Assembly (NCBI GenBank): GCA_964057225.1
Contig: OZ059897.1
Span: 14,508,001 to 14,572,000, forward strand
Direction: 5' to 3'
Length of the DNA stretch: 64,000 bases
From: Auanema rhodensis
Taxonomy: Eukaryota > Nematoda > Chromadorea > Rhabditida > Rhabditidae
Shown here: piece by piece, positions 11,287-25,745 of the stretch
Layout of the letters: the number at the start of each line of letters is the position of its first letter
Numbering within the stretch: position 1 is the first letter of the stretch
Notes under the pieces: generated by a model
Database searches by the model: none
What the model saw: only the letters and a program-made list of their open reading frames with translations
Told to the model about the DNA's origin: nothing
Translations under genes and position numbers: made by a program

Positions 11287-14200
11287 TTAACAAGGCGTTC
11301 CTTCTGAAATTAACGCTGAGGTTGTTTCTCCCGGACAGATAGTAATTGTTGTCTTCCTCATAGATCTCCCGTTTGTATTATCTCCTGAAAATAGTTAGAA
11401 CGTAGTCTTGTGTTTACTTTATTTCAAATTTACCATTTTGTAATATTTTTATTGGTGAGGCTTCAACATCCTTGTCATCCCTTTCACGATCCAAAAATCG
11501 TGTTTGTTCTAATCTCTGAAGGCCAGGAAAGTCAATTTGCGTGGTAGAATACTAGAAAAGGAAAAACGTGGATAGGAAAGATGGACAGAGCATGCTTTGA
11601 TAGTAGCATGCACATTATATTTTATTTACCCGTTGTCTGGCTCCACGTGCACTGATACTTAATGATCGTCGAATTTCTTTCCCTCGTTTTGTCCAAGACC
11701 TAAATTCAAATTCATTATAAAACTACATATAAAGACGAAATAACGATTATTTCTATCTCAAAGTTTTATTTGTGTGGTAATAGCAGCTTTACTCTAAGCT
11801 ATTATCTCACGTTGCAATTTTGCGTAAATTTCTCACGTCAGATTTTTGTTTACTTTTGAGCAAATATACAAAACGGTTGTATTTCAGTTTTACCAGCAAA
11901 AATATAAATAAAAAGCTCTACAAAAAGTTTAAAATTGAAAAATTCTGCTTGCCTCCATATGGAGAATTTATCATGGACGGGAAGCTTCATTTGAATACCT
12001 CGCACTCCGCAGCCGTAAACAATAACCAATTCTTTCCTGAATATGTTATGTTTAATTTCATGAAGATAATAATATAAAAAAAACCTAAAATCTTTTCCGA
12101 ATACAATGTAAATGACAAAATTGATCGAAGAGTTAATGATGGCCAAGAAGTTAATAGCTTCTCGGGAAAAAGTATAAAAAGCTCGATGCTTCACCATCTG
12201 AAGTTAAATTTTGCTAAGGTAATGAGTATTTAACAATTACCAATGTTTGATGATCAACAATTCGTTCCAATAATGTTAGAACAAAACCCCAAAAATTGCA
12301 TCCCAGAAAGATACACACGATGATAACCAATACAAGGGTTGCTTCTCTACTTTTTTCTTTAAGCTCATTACGCCCGGACACTCTGAAAACAGGCCACATT
12401 ATAGAAAATCATAAATTATTTTCAACTACAAATGTTATAATTATTGAAACAATCTACTAGCAAACAAACAAGTCAACATGAAATCGAAGCGTTTTAAGAA
12501 TATTAATGAAAAAGACTTGTAGTTTGTTGTCATCGCTTACACACATACGTAATCACATGCGTTAGTAGAAATTAAACAAAAAAAATAAAGAAAGCTTTAA
12601 GTATATGATAAAGGACTATTCCATTATCTCATAAAAATTAAAATAAACTATTACATAAACAATTATTTGAGAGGATGCTAAGTTGATTAATCAGTAATCT
12701 AAGGACATGTCCTTGATATATGATGTGTTTGAAGAATTTCTTGAGTTCTTAGATTTCACCGATTATTTGTTGTTAAAGTTTTTGTAGATAACTCCAAACT
12801 TAATAATGAAAGAAAAATACTTACAAATATCGAATTCATGCTACATTATAAAAATAAAAATGAATGTAATGCTGCCATGCTGAATCGAAAAGTACAGAGT
12901 TAAAACTGTTTTTTTTTTTGAAATTTATCTCTGCGATTTTCATGAGCAAAAAATAAATAAATAAATGCATTCTATTATCGACTAACATAAGCAAGTGCAG
13001 ACAGACAGGCTGACATAAAACTTCTGTACAGAGCAGCCAAAATCTTTCAGTAAAAGCAATAAGCAAGCTATCATTTATAAATAAAAGACAATTGCAAACA
13101 AGAAATGAAACGAAAAAGGACAAAAAAAATCTTCTTTTTTTTTGTTTCAACTACACATCCGAACCTGACTATTTCTCGTGCAACATTTGTGCACGTGGAT
13201 AGAGCATCAGCTATGGATCTGAAAAATATAGAACACGGTAGATGCTTAACTTAGACAAAGGACAGACGTTGTTATACGTCATTAATCGTGAAAACATAGA
13301 CTGCTGGTATAAAAAATTCAATTGTCTTCAGATTTTTATACGGTAATCTGATCGGTTTATGAGAAGCATTACTATTAATAGGGTGAATAACATATAAGTA
13401 TATATAATATAAAGGTTAGAACTACGAACATATTCAGCCAAAATATATTTGGGGAGGGGGGGGGGGACTACTAGTTAGGTTGAAGCAGGTGATAAAGCAG
13501 ATAGATGAAGAACTTTGAATTAAAGACCATGAGATCAACAAACTTATATATATATATATATATATAACTTTGAATTATATATTGATTTTTGCATACACAT
13601 ATTGTATTTTTTTGAATTTAAAAGTAATACATTGTAATATATGTATATACTGAAAATACTAAGATTTTTCTAAAACTTACTTTTGTTGATAATCATATTT
13701 TTCTAGACTTTTCTTAATAGTATAGGCTATATATGCATTGAGAACGAGAAGTGTTACAAACGGAAGAAACACCATAACTATATTTGTTAACCATAAAGCA
13801 TAAACCTACAACAGAATATAATGAGAATATATCAAATTTTTGAAAATCAACCTGTTGATAAACCGGATTCTCAGCCATTTCTGAGGGAAGTAATATGTAT
13901 GATTGCCAGTTTTTTCCATCTGGACATTCGGGGTTCACTTTTACCTTAATTATTGATATTCAATTGTATTCTCAACTTTAGTTCAATACCTTTAGCTCAA
14001 AAAACTTTGTAGCATTGAACAAAATGGCAAACGTTGTGACACCTAATATAGACCATGCAGCTCCTCCTAAATCAAAAACAACTTATTTTCTATAATCTAT
14101 CAATTGTTTTTTACTAAATTCTTTTATTTGAAGCTTACTATATGTGTATACTTTATTTATTACGAGAAATGTAAAACAAAACACTTCCAAACAAAGATTC

Positions 14201-15800
14201 TCCACTCTTCAAGAATTACGGAAAACACATATTGTTCTTGAAGCTCACAGACGAAAAAAGGTTTCAAATATGATTGGATAGTAGTTTAAATTTTCACAAA
14301 ATAAAACAAAAAAGTTTAAATTGTATTTTATATAAATTTTATTTTCGTTTTTAAGGATGATTTGCATATTTCAATAAAAGAATGAAAAACAAACCGGAAC
14401 TGCACATTTTCTTGCTTCTACATGGATGACACACTGCCAAATATCTTTCTATAGTTACGGTTACCGTAATATAGACACTACCAGTTTGAGAAATGTGTGA
14501 TAAAGCAAATGCAAACCTTAAGTTATTTTGTTTCAAAAACATAATTTATGAAAACTATACCGTAAATAGGTTAGCCAAGCAACATAGAGATCAAATGCTT
14601 GTGTATATTCTATTATATATTCCATTGCATAAATGAAGAAAGCCGTGATAAGTAGACAAGAATCAAAAACAGCCAAGGCAGTTAAGAATAAATTATTCGG
14701 ATTTCTCATGGAAGGCCTGAAAATAAACGAAAAATTGGAAAATTGAATAATTAAACTATGAATGGTTTTCCTTTAAACAATTTGAAACCCTAAATAGTAT
14801 TTCTTGTATGGAAGAAACACATGTTAACTGGTGAATCTAACACATTTTTCTAAATTTCGTTCTATTTTTTTAGAATTCCGGATGGAATTCAGGTAAACAG
14901 GATGTTAACCTCTTTAATCCATCTGCATTTCTTGTTAACACCTACTCTTTTTTTCTCTCTACTCGTTTTCCTCATGTTTTGATCTGACTATTGAAAAGCA
15001 GATGCTCGGATAAAGTGCAGCATGTTGTTTGGTTTTTATGTATATGTATGTGTGTGACAACAATTTGAAATGCTATTTTTAGACTTTTTTGGCCAAAAGT
15101 TTCATTTTTTTTCTGATTTTGATGAATATGTTTAAAAAAAAAACTTGTGTAAATAAATATAAATACTTAAAAATATATGAGAAGAAACATATTGTGCAAA
15201 CCTTGTTAATATCAAAGCAGTGCTGGCATTTCCAAAAAGACCAAAAAGGCCAATCAAGCTTCCAACAATGCTGATCAAAAAGAATTTGACCTAAAATTAA
15301 TGTAAATTACGACAAATAAATATTTTATTTTTTAAAAATTAGATTTTCGAACGTTCCTAATTCCCTTCTCCTCATCACCCAAAAACCACCTCGTATAGAA
15401 TGCATATTATGCTTTTGACACATTACTTGTTATATAATCTTCTGCATAATCAAATATATTCAAATATTATGATTTTCTTTTTTATATAACAAACAACAAT
15501 ATATAGAAATAACTAGACACTAGATTAAGACATTGCTACTACTAACTATGGATTTTGGAAAAAAAAAACAAGATATGTGTATAATAAGGATATGTGTTAT
15601 AACATATATTGTGAAGTATTTACGTAATTGTATCGAAATATAATACTTTATCAAGCAATTTTTGCTAGAGAATAATACACCCTACTTTAGTATATGCATA
15701 AATTTTGTTTTAATTTAAAAAAATTAAATTTTACCTCCAAATAGTCGTGTGGTTCGAGCCCGCATTCTACCGACGAAGAATTCGTTAAGTTACTAGACAT
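11287..15800 (-). CDS. Rhodopsin-family peptide GPCR, FMRFamide-receptor-like
   Basis: About eleven exons give a seven-helix receptor. Landmarks: an extracellular N-terminus with NLTNSS glycosylation sites, TM1 with [14 protein letters not shown]2 [17 protein letters not shown]3 ending in [20 protein letters not shown] followed by CHP (the E/DRY position), TM6 [16 protein letters not shown]7 NSSINFVIY followed by FGKDFR, then a basic cytoplasmic tail spread over three short exons to the stop at 11287-11289. The ERYLAVCHP and NSSINFVIY signatures match Drosophila FMRFamide receptor and the nematode FRPR/DMSR groups; the ligand cannot be told from sequence. The largest introns separate TM1 from TM2 and lie between TM5 and TM6 (about 12.4-13.15 kb), and contain unrelated A+T-rich sequence. 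The splice phase at the third-loop exon near 13.15-13.22 kb is not settled. Start chosen as the first Met of the exon with the glycosylation sites. Confidence 0.82.
13451..13466. repeat. G-run (G4-A-G11)
   Basis: A run of four G, one A and eleven G inside a long GPCR intron. Unusual in such A+T-rich DNA; could form a quadruplex or be a slippage-prone run. Confidence 0.8.
13541..13566. repeat. TA microsatellite
   Basis: Thirteen or so TA repeats within the GPCR intron. Confidence 0.8.
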
Positions 15801-17812
15801 AGTATTGAAATATTACCTCATTAACTGAAAAATATATGAAAATTGTGAAAAAACATTGCAAATACATATCAATTCATAAAAATATTATACGAATGAGCGA
15901 TAAAATAAAGTATTCAATAGAATAGTTTGTGAAGAACTTCTGTCTAATAATACGAATATACCATTCTTGAGCTTAATGAGGAAAGCCATCAGTTACGTCA
16001 CAAAGGCATGGGTTAGAAAAATTATAAAAATAATGAAAATATGCATGTATGTACATCTATGAATAGTACATCAAGTTTTCTATTTAAAAATATAGAAGTC
16101 AGAATATGCATTTCTTTTTAAAAAGTTCAATAATTAATGTAAAACTGATTTTTAGACTGGTGCGTTTCATTTTTATTTTTAGACAGTTGAGATAAAAATA
16201 TAAAAATTGAATTGATTTTGAGAATAAAATTAGATTGTAAAGATAGTTACGAATAATATCCAAGATGATCAAAGAAGAAGGGGATACGGAAAAGGAGAGG
16301 GAGGGAGAGATTCACAAAAAATGAGATAGAGAGGTAGGGTCAAGACAACAGACAAAATGAAAAGAAAAGACAGAATAAGGAAGAAATATTCCAAACAATC
16401 TGAAGCTTTGTATGTCGTTTGTTGTCAGCCTCATTGTCGAGCTTACACACAGAAGATGATGTGAGAAAACGAGATTCAGCTGTGTAGGTTAGCTAGAGTT
16501 GAAAAACAATAATGTTCTTCTCTTCCGCAATCTTTCCTTTCCTTTATATCTTTTTGTTCCCTCCCTCTCTTTTTCCTCTAACTTATCATTATATACCAGT
16601 AACTTTTTTTTTAATTTTAATATATAAATGTATGTACCTTGGTGTAAGATATGATTTAGAATTGTTTGTTGATCACTCAAACTTTGGAGTTCCAACTTCG
16701 GAAGTCAAAGAAAACAATCTCAATCATCGCATCAACGATGATACCTCTTTGACTCATATGATGGCAGAGCATGCAAATGTAATGCTAAGATTATAAGTAC
16801 TATCATAGTCGTCATCTAAATCTTGGCAAACTTTAAACAATGCATGTTGCATGTGCTCAAAGCTTACTGAGACTAGTTTCAAACTCTGCGAGCGGAAGAT
16901 CGTCAAACTGTTTGGAGCTATTCTAACTTTTCTCGAGAAGAAAACTCAAAATGCAAATTTATTCTGTTTGCCTGTTCGAAAAGCAAAAAAATCAGGAATT
17001 AAAAATGTCTATCATGAAATCAGGCTTAAAATTTAATGTGAAAAAAGAAGCTTTATATATGCAAAATGGCTTAATATAGTTCAGTTAGAATATAAATTGT
17101 ATTTTCATAATTTTAAAATATAAAAAAGGTTAAAAGAAGTAGAATAATAGAAATGAGATAGATAGATAGAGAGAGATACGTCATTACGTGCAGTCGAAAT
17201 ATTTTCTCCTTAGGATCTAGTAGTCTATGGGGAATACTCGGAATAGAAGGCCAGTAACAAGGAGGTGACAAGTGGAACACCAACAATTTTTGTTTCTCAA
17301 AAAGTTGTTTCTGTACCTTTTGATTCAAACAAATAGAAAGTCGGATATTGGCACAAAACTGTGTTTGGTAGAGGTTTCTCGGAACGAAAAATTGAAAAAT
17401 TGAATTCTAGAAAAGAACTTTATCTCACTCGCTAGAGATTGTTTATTATTTCCTTTTTTGACAAAGAACTTTAAGGCTTGAGCTCTCCAGGGAAAGTACT
17501 TATTCTCATCAGCTCTAAAAATTATTTGTTGGGAATTAAAGAAAATTTTTTTGCTGGATGTATGGTCAAAAATTCAAAAAGTTTCTGCATAAGCTGTGAA
17601 AAACAATTGCAAGAAGACATAATCTTCCTTTCTTAAAATTTCTAAATTTTCCACAAAATAGGTTTCGAGAAGTCGAAAATCAAAGAATATGAATATAAAT
17701 TGATACATAAGTGTTAATATTAAAAATAAAAGGAGAACTTAACAAGACACTGATGAACCCACGATGATGAAACAGTAGACAGGAAAAATAGGAAATACAA
17801 AAAGATATAGAT

Positions 17813-17814
17813 AA

Positions 17815-17870
<56 letters not shown>

Positions 17871-18010
17871 TGAGGAAGGGGAAGAGGGAATGAAGCGAGG
17901 GAGGGAAAAAAAGAGAGCAAGGGAGACACTGAAAAAGGGAGAGCGAGGGAGAGAGAGAAATAGAGAGAGAGAAAGATAGAGAGGGTGAGAAAGAGAGAGA
18001 AAAAGAACTA
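17813..18010. repeat. About 200-base polypurine tract with pure GA core
   Basis: The plus strand is almost entirely A and G: a pure GA array at about 17824-17862, then AGGG and GAGA-rich sequence to about 18010 with few pyrimidines. The opposite strand gives long Ser/Leu open frames, which I take as artefacts. Mirror-repeat polypurine of this length can adopt triplex structure. Confidence 0.85.
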
Positions 18011-20787
18011 GAACTATAGGACGTTGACGATAAGATGATGGAGAAGTAATGGCATAAGGAAGATGAACAAACGACTACGAGGAAAACGACGAAAAGAAAG
18101 GAAGCACAAGCCTTGACGAGTGTGAGGATGTAGAAAAGGGAAAACAAAAAGAAAACAACCTATATACCAGACACAAACTAAGTGAAAAGATGCTGCTCAA
18201 TTTCAAAATTGAGAGAGGAGAAAGAGATAAAAAGAGGAATGAACAGGGTCACAATAAATTTTTTTCAACGGGTCTGGACGAACAATGGGACATGAAAATT
18301 TGAAAATTCATGGATATTGAACTGGGCTTCATCTTTCATTAACCTAGATGCAGAGATCATTCTGTTTGAAAATCTGATGAAAATGAAGCCTGAGCAAAAG
18401 AATTTTGATGATTGAAACGTTATATGAAGAAATAAATATGCCAGACAATTTTAAGCTTTGACTCAAATGTTGAAGATATAGAGAAATTAGAATCTTTTCA
18501 CAGGAGAGCAAGAATCCAATAGATTTCAAGTTAATGAAAGTCTGTTATTCCAATATTCTATTGAACAGATTTTCATTACTTATGAGAGATGTATGAAAAT
18601 GGAAACAAGCTGAGAACAGTGAATTGATAACAATTGAAGATCATTTTTCCATGATTAATTATAAAGATAAGAAATCATTAGTTAAATGATCATAATGAAT
18701 CAGTTCAAACATTAGAATTTCGTAGTTCAAGACTTCAGAAGTTGGATTAGTTTTTACAGAGTAATGTGAACGAAATGTGAATATTGGCACACATGAGACT
18801 AAAAATGCTAAATATACATATATATGAAAAAAATGATATATTGGATGAAATTTGAACAAGAAAAGTAAAATACAAAGCTTATAATCATAATTAGAGTATA
18901 AAATACAGAATAACTTTCAATGTGTGTATATAAGGGAATCAGTTAATAAACTATTTCATGAATTGAAAATAATAAAATTTTAATGGCAATTACATTGAAA
19001 ATGAAAAATAATTTTACTGAATTCATTACGATATATTTGAAAAGAAAATATTCCAGATATCTTTAACAATCAGAGAATGAATAAAGATTGAAATAATATT
19101 TCTTTCATTTTTCTAAATATAATATTCATAAAGGGGATATGAACAAAGATGTGTAACTTAACGTGAATTATGACGATCTATGGCTATATGGATCATAGCT
19201 GTCAAATCATTATGCATTTCATTTCTCTACTTTCAGAATTCATGATTACAAGAAACAAAGGAAAGAACCGAGGAAAGAAAATGTGAATTGAATTAGCTGT
19301 GTAACTGAGACATTCGTGAATCAAAAAATGAGATCAGAGCCAGAGAGCTTGAAGCGAAAGCAAATTTGGCATTCATAGATCTCACCCCAATGTAGAATAT
19401 TTCTACATTCAACTATTCTTAGATAATTAGTATCTAAAAGAAGCTTAATTTTTGGATTGGAAAGTGATTTTCATATTGAATACATCATATAATACGGAAA
19501 CGTATACTTTATAATCCTATTTTGGAAGTACTTGCAAAACAAAATGGAAATTTAATTGTTCAATATGGGGCAGAATATATGTTTAAATTGCTCACTATGC
19601 TATTTCTTGAAGCTATAAGTTTAAAGAAATTGAAGTCATGTCATTATCATATTCAGAATATAACTGGACAAATGCATCAAGTCATCTACCGAATGTAAGC
19701 TAATACATGGTAGAACATGACTAAAATATAAAGTTCAGTTGAAATATAGCTAGTCTTATTAGAAGGTGAAGCGGAAAATTCGACGTCATCCTTCAGCTGA
19801 AGACAAACGCAGAACACTGTGGTGTTAGCAGTTGAGGGGGAAAGTATGTCATTGACACACGAAAATAATGCCGAAACAGAAACGATAATGTTCAAAAGGA
19901 TATCAGAAAGAAGTTAGAAAAAACGCTGAAGTTGTCAAAGACAGAAAGTTTAAATATAGTCTAGTGACATTAGCAACATCATAATTTCTTATATAAATAA
20001 AGAGAGAAAACACCGACAACACAACAGTAAAGCTGACGGCCAATATAGAATTCCTAATTACATATAGCAGTAGTTTTTTTCGTCTAAGAGATTGGTATGG
20101 ATATCCGGCGGAGTCTGGAATCTCTTATCCTTTGGGATGAAAGGAAGATAACAAAATACACGCCAACTGAATAACTAAGACAAAGTTAGTTTTGGATCTG
20201 CAATATGTGGCTCTTGAAATCAATTTTTTTGCCCTGAAACTCTTTATTTTTTTTGAAAAATGAAGAACAAATCTTGGCGCAAAAGGAAAAAATGTTTTTT
20301 CCTAAACATTGACATCAGCCATTTTTGGCAAAAGCGGTGGCTTAGGCTGATTGAACTCTATGCGCATCAAAGTGATTGTCATATACTTATGTTAAAGTCA
20401 CTCATTATCTTCAAAACACTGACAGAATTTGTAATCTTTTGAACAGATTTTTATAATAATAATATATACATACATATATAATATTCATAGAGAATATTTA
20501 ATTATTATTTCTTTATATTATATAATATACTTTATTTTACTAAGATCTTATAAACACATTTAATGTATCTTAAAATTCCAAAAAGGTCAAAAACATGATG
20601 ATACAATTAAAAATTCTTCGTATTTTAATTCAAATACATTAAGGACATATAATGCCGGTAAATATAGTTAAAATTGAAATCTTGTAAGAATCCTTTTTCA
20701 GATGTTTGATATTACTATCAAAATATTGATAATAACAATTATTTATACTATGTTTAATGTATATATCTATAAACTATGTACAGATAT

Positions 20788-20860
20788 ATATATATATATA
20801 CATATATATACATAACTATATGTATATCTATTTAACTATATATATATATATATATATATG
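20788..20860. repeat. TA-rich microsatellites
   Basis: Several TA and TATACA blocks in tandem within the gene-poor region. Confidence 0.75.
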
Positions 20861-23800
20861 TAATGTGAAAACTAAAAAAAAGTATTGAGTTTATGTTTAC
20901 AAAAGAAAAAACCCAAAAAAAGCGAGCAGATGGCCAACGAGATTCTTAATGAGTGTGAATTGTATTTTTTAAATAACAACAAGGCTATAACCTCAGAAAA
21001 AAAATTCGTTGTTTGAAACTAAAAAAGTGGCTCTTCATTGCTTTCTTTCATAAATCTTTGAGAAAAGAAAAAGATTTGAAATTAAATGAAGAATAACTAG
21101 ATAATCTAAGAAACATTTTGATATATCTCAGTATATGTAAAGGATATATGTATGTATATGGGGATGTGTGTTTATCCATGTACGTATGCAGATAACATAT
21201 TTTCATGAACTTATCTGTTTTTTTCTTATTTTGGCTGCAGAATCAAATCCTAAAAAGGTTGATGAGTTCGCTAATAGATTCGTTAATTTTTCCAGAAAAA
21301 AAGAAAAGAGGGAAGATTTTCAAACAGAAAGAATGAAAGAATAGAAGAATGCTAAATGAAGGGATGAGTGTGCGAAAGTTTTGCAAGAAAAACGAAGAAA
21401 AAACGAGAGAGAGAGAGAGAGAAAGATATAAGCGAAAGAACAACCGTTCAATCTGGAAGATTTGAGATAAATGCAAAATAATTAAATATATTTAGAGTTC
21501 TTCTACATATCGTCATAAGAGTAAATTATAAGAACGTGTATGAAAATGTGAGAAAACCTTGACAACGAATGCGAGAAACATTCAGTACATGTGCGTCTAG
21601 AGGATATGAAAAAGGAAAAAGAAGTAGAAGGTGCCGATAAGCAAAACAATTGTTGATGTTGTATCTGTGAGGCTTCCCTTCGACGACAATGAAGAACCCG
21701 GAGAAACAGCTTTTCACATGAATAGGCTTATCACCTTAAACGGCAACTCTTTTACTTCCTTAACGTATTCATTATGGAAGAAGAAGCGTTAGATACTGAA
21801 AGCTAAATATGAACATGAGGGCAAGATACAATTTGTTATTTCTGCCCCCATGCTGTAAAGGAAAAAATATATATTTTTGCGCAGCTGATATTAAATCATC
21901 AGCAACTAGCAGCCTCCACTACCACCACCAAAAATGGAAAGTAATAAATAATTTTTTGTTTCTAATAATATTTCTTGAAGATATATATTTCGATATTAAA
22001 GCCAAGAAATCAACAGCGAAACTTGAATTTGAACAGGAAAATCCTTTCTGTTTGTCACGTAACAAGGAAAGGCTTCCTCTGTGATAAACCAGTAAGAAAT
22101 GCGCATTTTTATAGTAAATTCAGTTCCTTTTTCAACATTTTTTTTGTTGAAAAAACGTGGTAAATGAAAACTTAGAAACCGCTCTTCTGAACAATTTTGC
22201 ACTTCATTTTTCGGTTAAGATGTTCGTGCTTAGATCTATTGAAAGAGTAAAAGAAAGAAAACTAAATTGAAATGATGTTCATTTAATTCAGCTTTTCGTG
22301 CAGTTCAAGGTGAATATTTTCAATTTCTTTTCAAATTTGCATACTTTAAAGACTGTTGAGAGTTTGTACTTAAAATATAATCTGAAGTTGAAGAAAAACT
22401 TAACATTTACCAAAGGGATCGGAAGAGATTATGAAATATTCTATTGAATATACTGAAGCAAAAGTTGTGCTTTTATTATTATTTGATAAGGTTGAGTTTC
22501 GATAAAAAATATGATAACAGAATATTTTTGATTTGCTATATCTATGTTGGTTTTGGCAACTTGTTTTAATGTTTTCCCCTGGCTCCTAAATTTGAGATTT
22601 GTACTGAAAACAATGATGAAAATGGATATTTTAAGGAAAACGGAGAAAGGAGAACAAAATTCCAGGAATAATGACTCTTTTCTTTAAAATTCCAAAGTTT
22701 GCCATCTCAAAATACTTCTGTTAGCTCGGTTCGATCAGTATCAGAAGACGAAAAGCTGAAATGATTTTGAATATAACACGAGGTAATATACTATTGAAAC
22801 ATAAGAGAAAAGAATTATAAAAGAAAACTAAAAAAGTTGTTCCCTCATCTGTTTTTGTAAATGCTGAACTAAATGATATCATATGTAATATTTAATTATT
22901 TATAGTTAATTATGTTAATTTTAGAAAAAAAAGGAAATATACATACAAATAAGGAATAAATACAATATTTAATTATATTTATAAAGTTTGTAGTTTTACC
23001 ACATCTTAAGTATTCAAATATATTTTAGCAAACAACTTGCTATTATTATTATTATTTTTACAGAATTGTGAAACATGAGAACTACAAATCTGATAACTCT
23101 AAGAGTTTCACTTGGTTTTCATCAATTTTCTAAAAGTACTCCAGAAGTAAATGTAGTTCAAATAAATAGTTTTAGCAAATCATATATTTCAATTATTCAT
23201 GTTTTTCTCCAAAAATAGTTTGTGATTAAGGAGCAATCGTTTTAACAAAATGCTAATTTGCAAAAATTATATTACCGTGTTGAAAATTGAAATAAGTAAG
23301 TGCATAGCTAGTTTTGGAGAAAAAGTTGGGAATCTTAACCAAAATCCGGACAATATTCGGGAAGCTGTAAAGGTCTATGAACTTCCGATTTTCATTTTCG
23401 CTTATTCTTCATTTTTACGCTTTCAACTCCTCCCGTTTTCTATTTATTTCTTTGACTTAGTTCTTTCCTTTTTTAACTATTAGTTGCCCTATTACGTAAA
23501 TGAATTTTTACAATTCTATTACGCATATAGTCGGACGACGTATTTCGATCATAGACTTTCAGATAATCTTAGTTCTCAAGTAGTTTATTATCTTAAAATA
23601 GCTTAAGTAAACATAGCACATCTTTTTTATTTTTTAATAAAACGAATAACGTATGAAAATTGGCGACAGATGATCAAAGAATTTTCAATTTTTATTTACC
23701 TATTGACATCATTTCTTAAGCTAAGAAGCTATGATCAATCGACTACCAAATGAGTTATAGTAGCTATTAACTATGTTTTTTTATTTTCAATATCTATATT

Positions 23801-25652
23801 TTTTTTTATATTTTATAAAAATGGTTACATATGTTTAGTAATATTTCAAAAAAAAAAGAGTAATTTATTAGAAAAATATAGGAAAACATACATACATATA
23901 CGTATGTTAAAACTTCATTTTCTCCTTTTCTTTGTACGTTTTTTGAACAGCTCAAAGTAATTCAGAACGAAATAGTTTTAGAAGGCATAAAGAGGTTAAA
24001 TTGATTATTGAACTAATTCTATGAAATACGTTACCGGACGGAAGTAACAAAGAAACAGTTATAAGAAGACAATGTTTTTTTTAATCTGTATTTCTAAAAA
24101 AAGCTTTCTATTTCTAAGAAAAGTTCTCAGAAGCAATGAGGTTCACAACGAAAATAGCCAAATGTTTCACTTAGAGTGTGGCTTAGTTCATGAAAATAGA
24201 TTCTGGTGAAGGATGGGATGAAGATTTTGAGATATATGATAAAAATTTGAAGCAAAGAAGACATTTTTGAGTAAAGAAGATTTACAAATAAATTCGTATA
24301 TATATAGATATAGTAATATATAGACATGTATATAATATTTAAGATAAACATAATATTTTATGTTAGCTAGTTACTTTTACAATTATTTTTCTTCTTAAAT
24401 TATAGTGTTACATTGAAAATAAGAACACATTGACGTAGATAAGAATAAAAATGATGTATATATGTAACTATATTTATATATCTCTCTATATATATATATT
24501 AAACCATAAAGCAGTTTAAAAAATAAAAACTTTCTCTTAAACTGAGAAGCTTATTTATCTTCAACTTTTTCTCAATCCTTCTAGTTCTTTTACTGCATTC
24601 AGTATACAAGTACAAAAGTTATGAGATGTTGGATGTTGTTATGTCACTCTAGAGAAAAATAACAAAAACTAGAAAAAGAAAAGATGAATTGTACTTATTT
24701 TGTAAAGAAAGTTTAAAACGAGTTAGTCAATATAACTCTTTAGAAATGAGACACATCAGATTGTGATGATTCGAAATAAGAATAAGTTTCTAATAAATTA
24801 GAATATTAAAACTTATCTCTTGATGAAAGCTATGTACTTAAGAAAATACACTGTATTTAAACACATTTTACAACAGTGATTAAGAAACAACATATAGAAA
24901 TGTTGAGAGAGAGAAAAAAAGAAAAAAAGAGAGATTAACTTAAATCAAATCATACGTTCAAGATTTCATAAGATTTCACATTAGTTAATATATTTAACAT
25001 CTTAATTATATGCGCTTTATAACATCATCAACCATTTGAAAAATGTATTAAAAATAGTTTTCAATAACATAATTTGAATATTCTTATATCATTAATGAGT
25101 AATGATATGTTTTTCATATTTTTCAATTATTTTTTTCAGTTAAAAAATGAAAAAAACTATTTGCGATAGGAAAACCTATATTTTATAAAGAAAAAAGAGA
25201 AATAAACTACGTATGTATATTGACAGAAGCTAAACAACCGCATTGCATATGTTAAATAGATGAAATGAATCTTTTTTTTTTATTCACGTGGATAACACGT
25301 GAAACCTACAAATTATTTTAATTTGGACATAAGTAGTAGGAAAAGGAAGCAGTTGTTGTCCTAATGAAATTACATATGCTATAAATGCATCTACATGGTC
25401 GAATACATGTACTTTTCATGTTAAAAGAGAAACTTTAAAATAGTTAAGCAAGGTTCAGAAGTTAAGCTTTGGTGTGTGTGTTGAATGAAAGGGCAATTGT
25501 TGACATGAAGAATAAATAATAATAATAATATTATTATATAAATTGAATCCTTAAGTTAATACTATTAGATAAATACAGGATTTTAGTTTCCAAAAAATAT
25601 ATAATTTATTCTAAGGTAGCAACTAGTTAAATATAGGAAAACATACGTATCA

Positions 25653-25654
<2 letters not shown>

Positions 25655-25717
<63 letters not shown>

Positions 25718-25745
25718 TTCTTTCTCTCTCTCTCTCTCCCTCTCT
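25655..25745. repeat. CT microsatellite
   Basis: About 90 bases of CT dinucleotides on the plus strand, pure for the first half and then interrupted by TTT and CCC. Confidence 0.9.

Noticed and set aside
12836-13150. 104-codon minus-strand frame in the GPCR intron
   Set aside because: A+T-rich, no conserved features, and it runs through a T-run; it only shares its first bases with a short GPCR loop exon.
17680-18147. Long Ser/Leu-rich open frames on the minus strand
   Set aside because: They are translations of the GA/CT microsatellite and polypurine tract and have no other sequence support.
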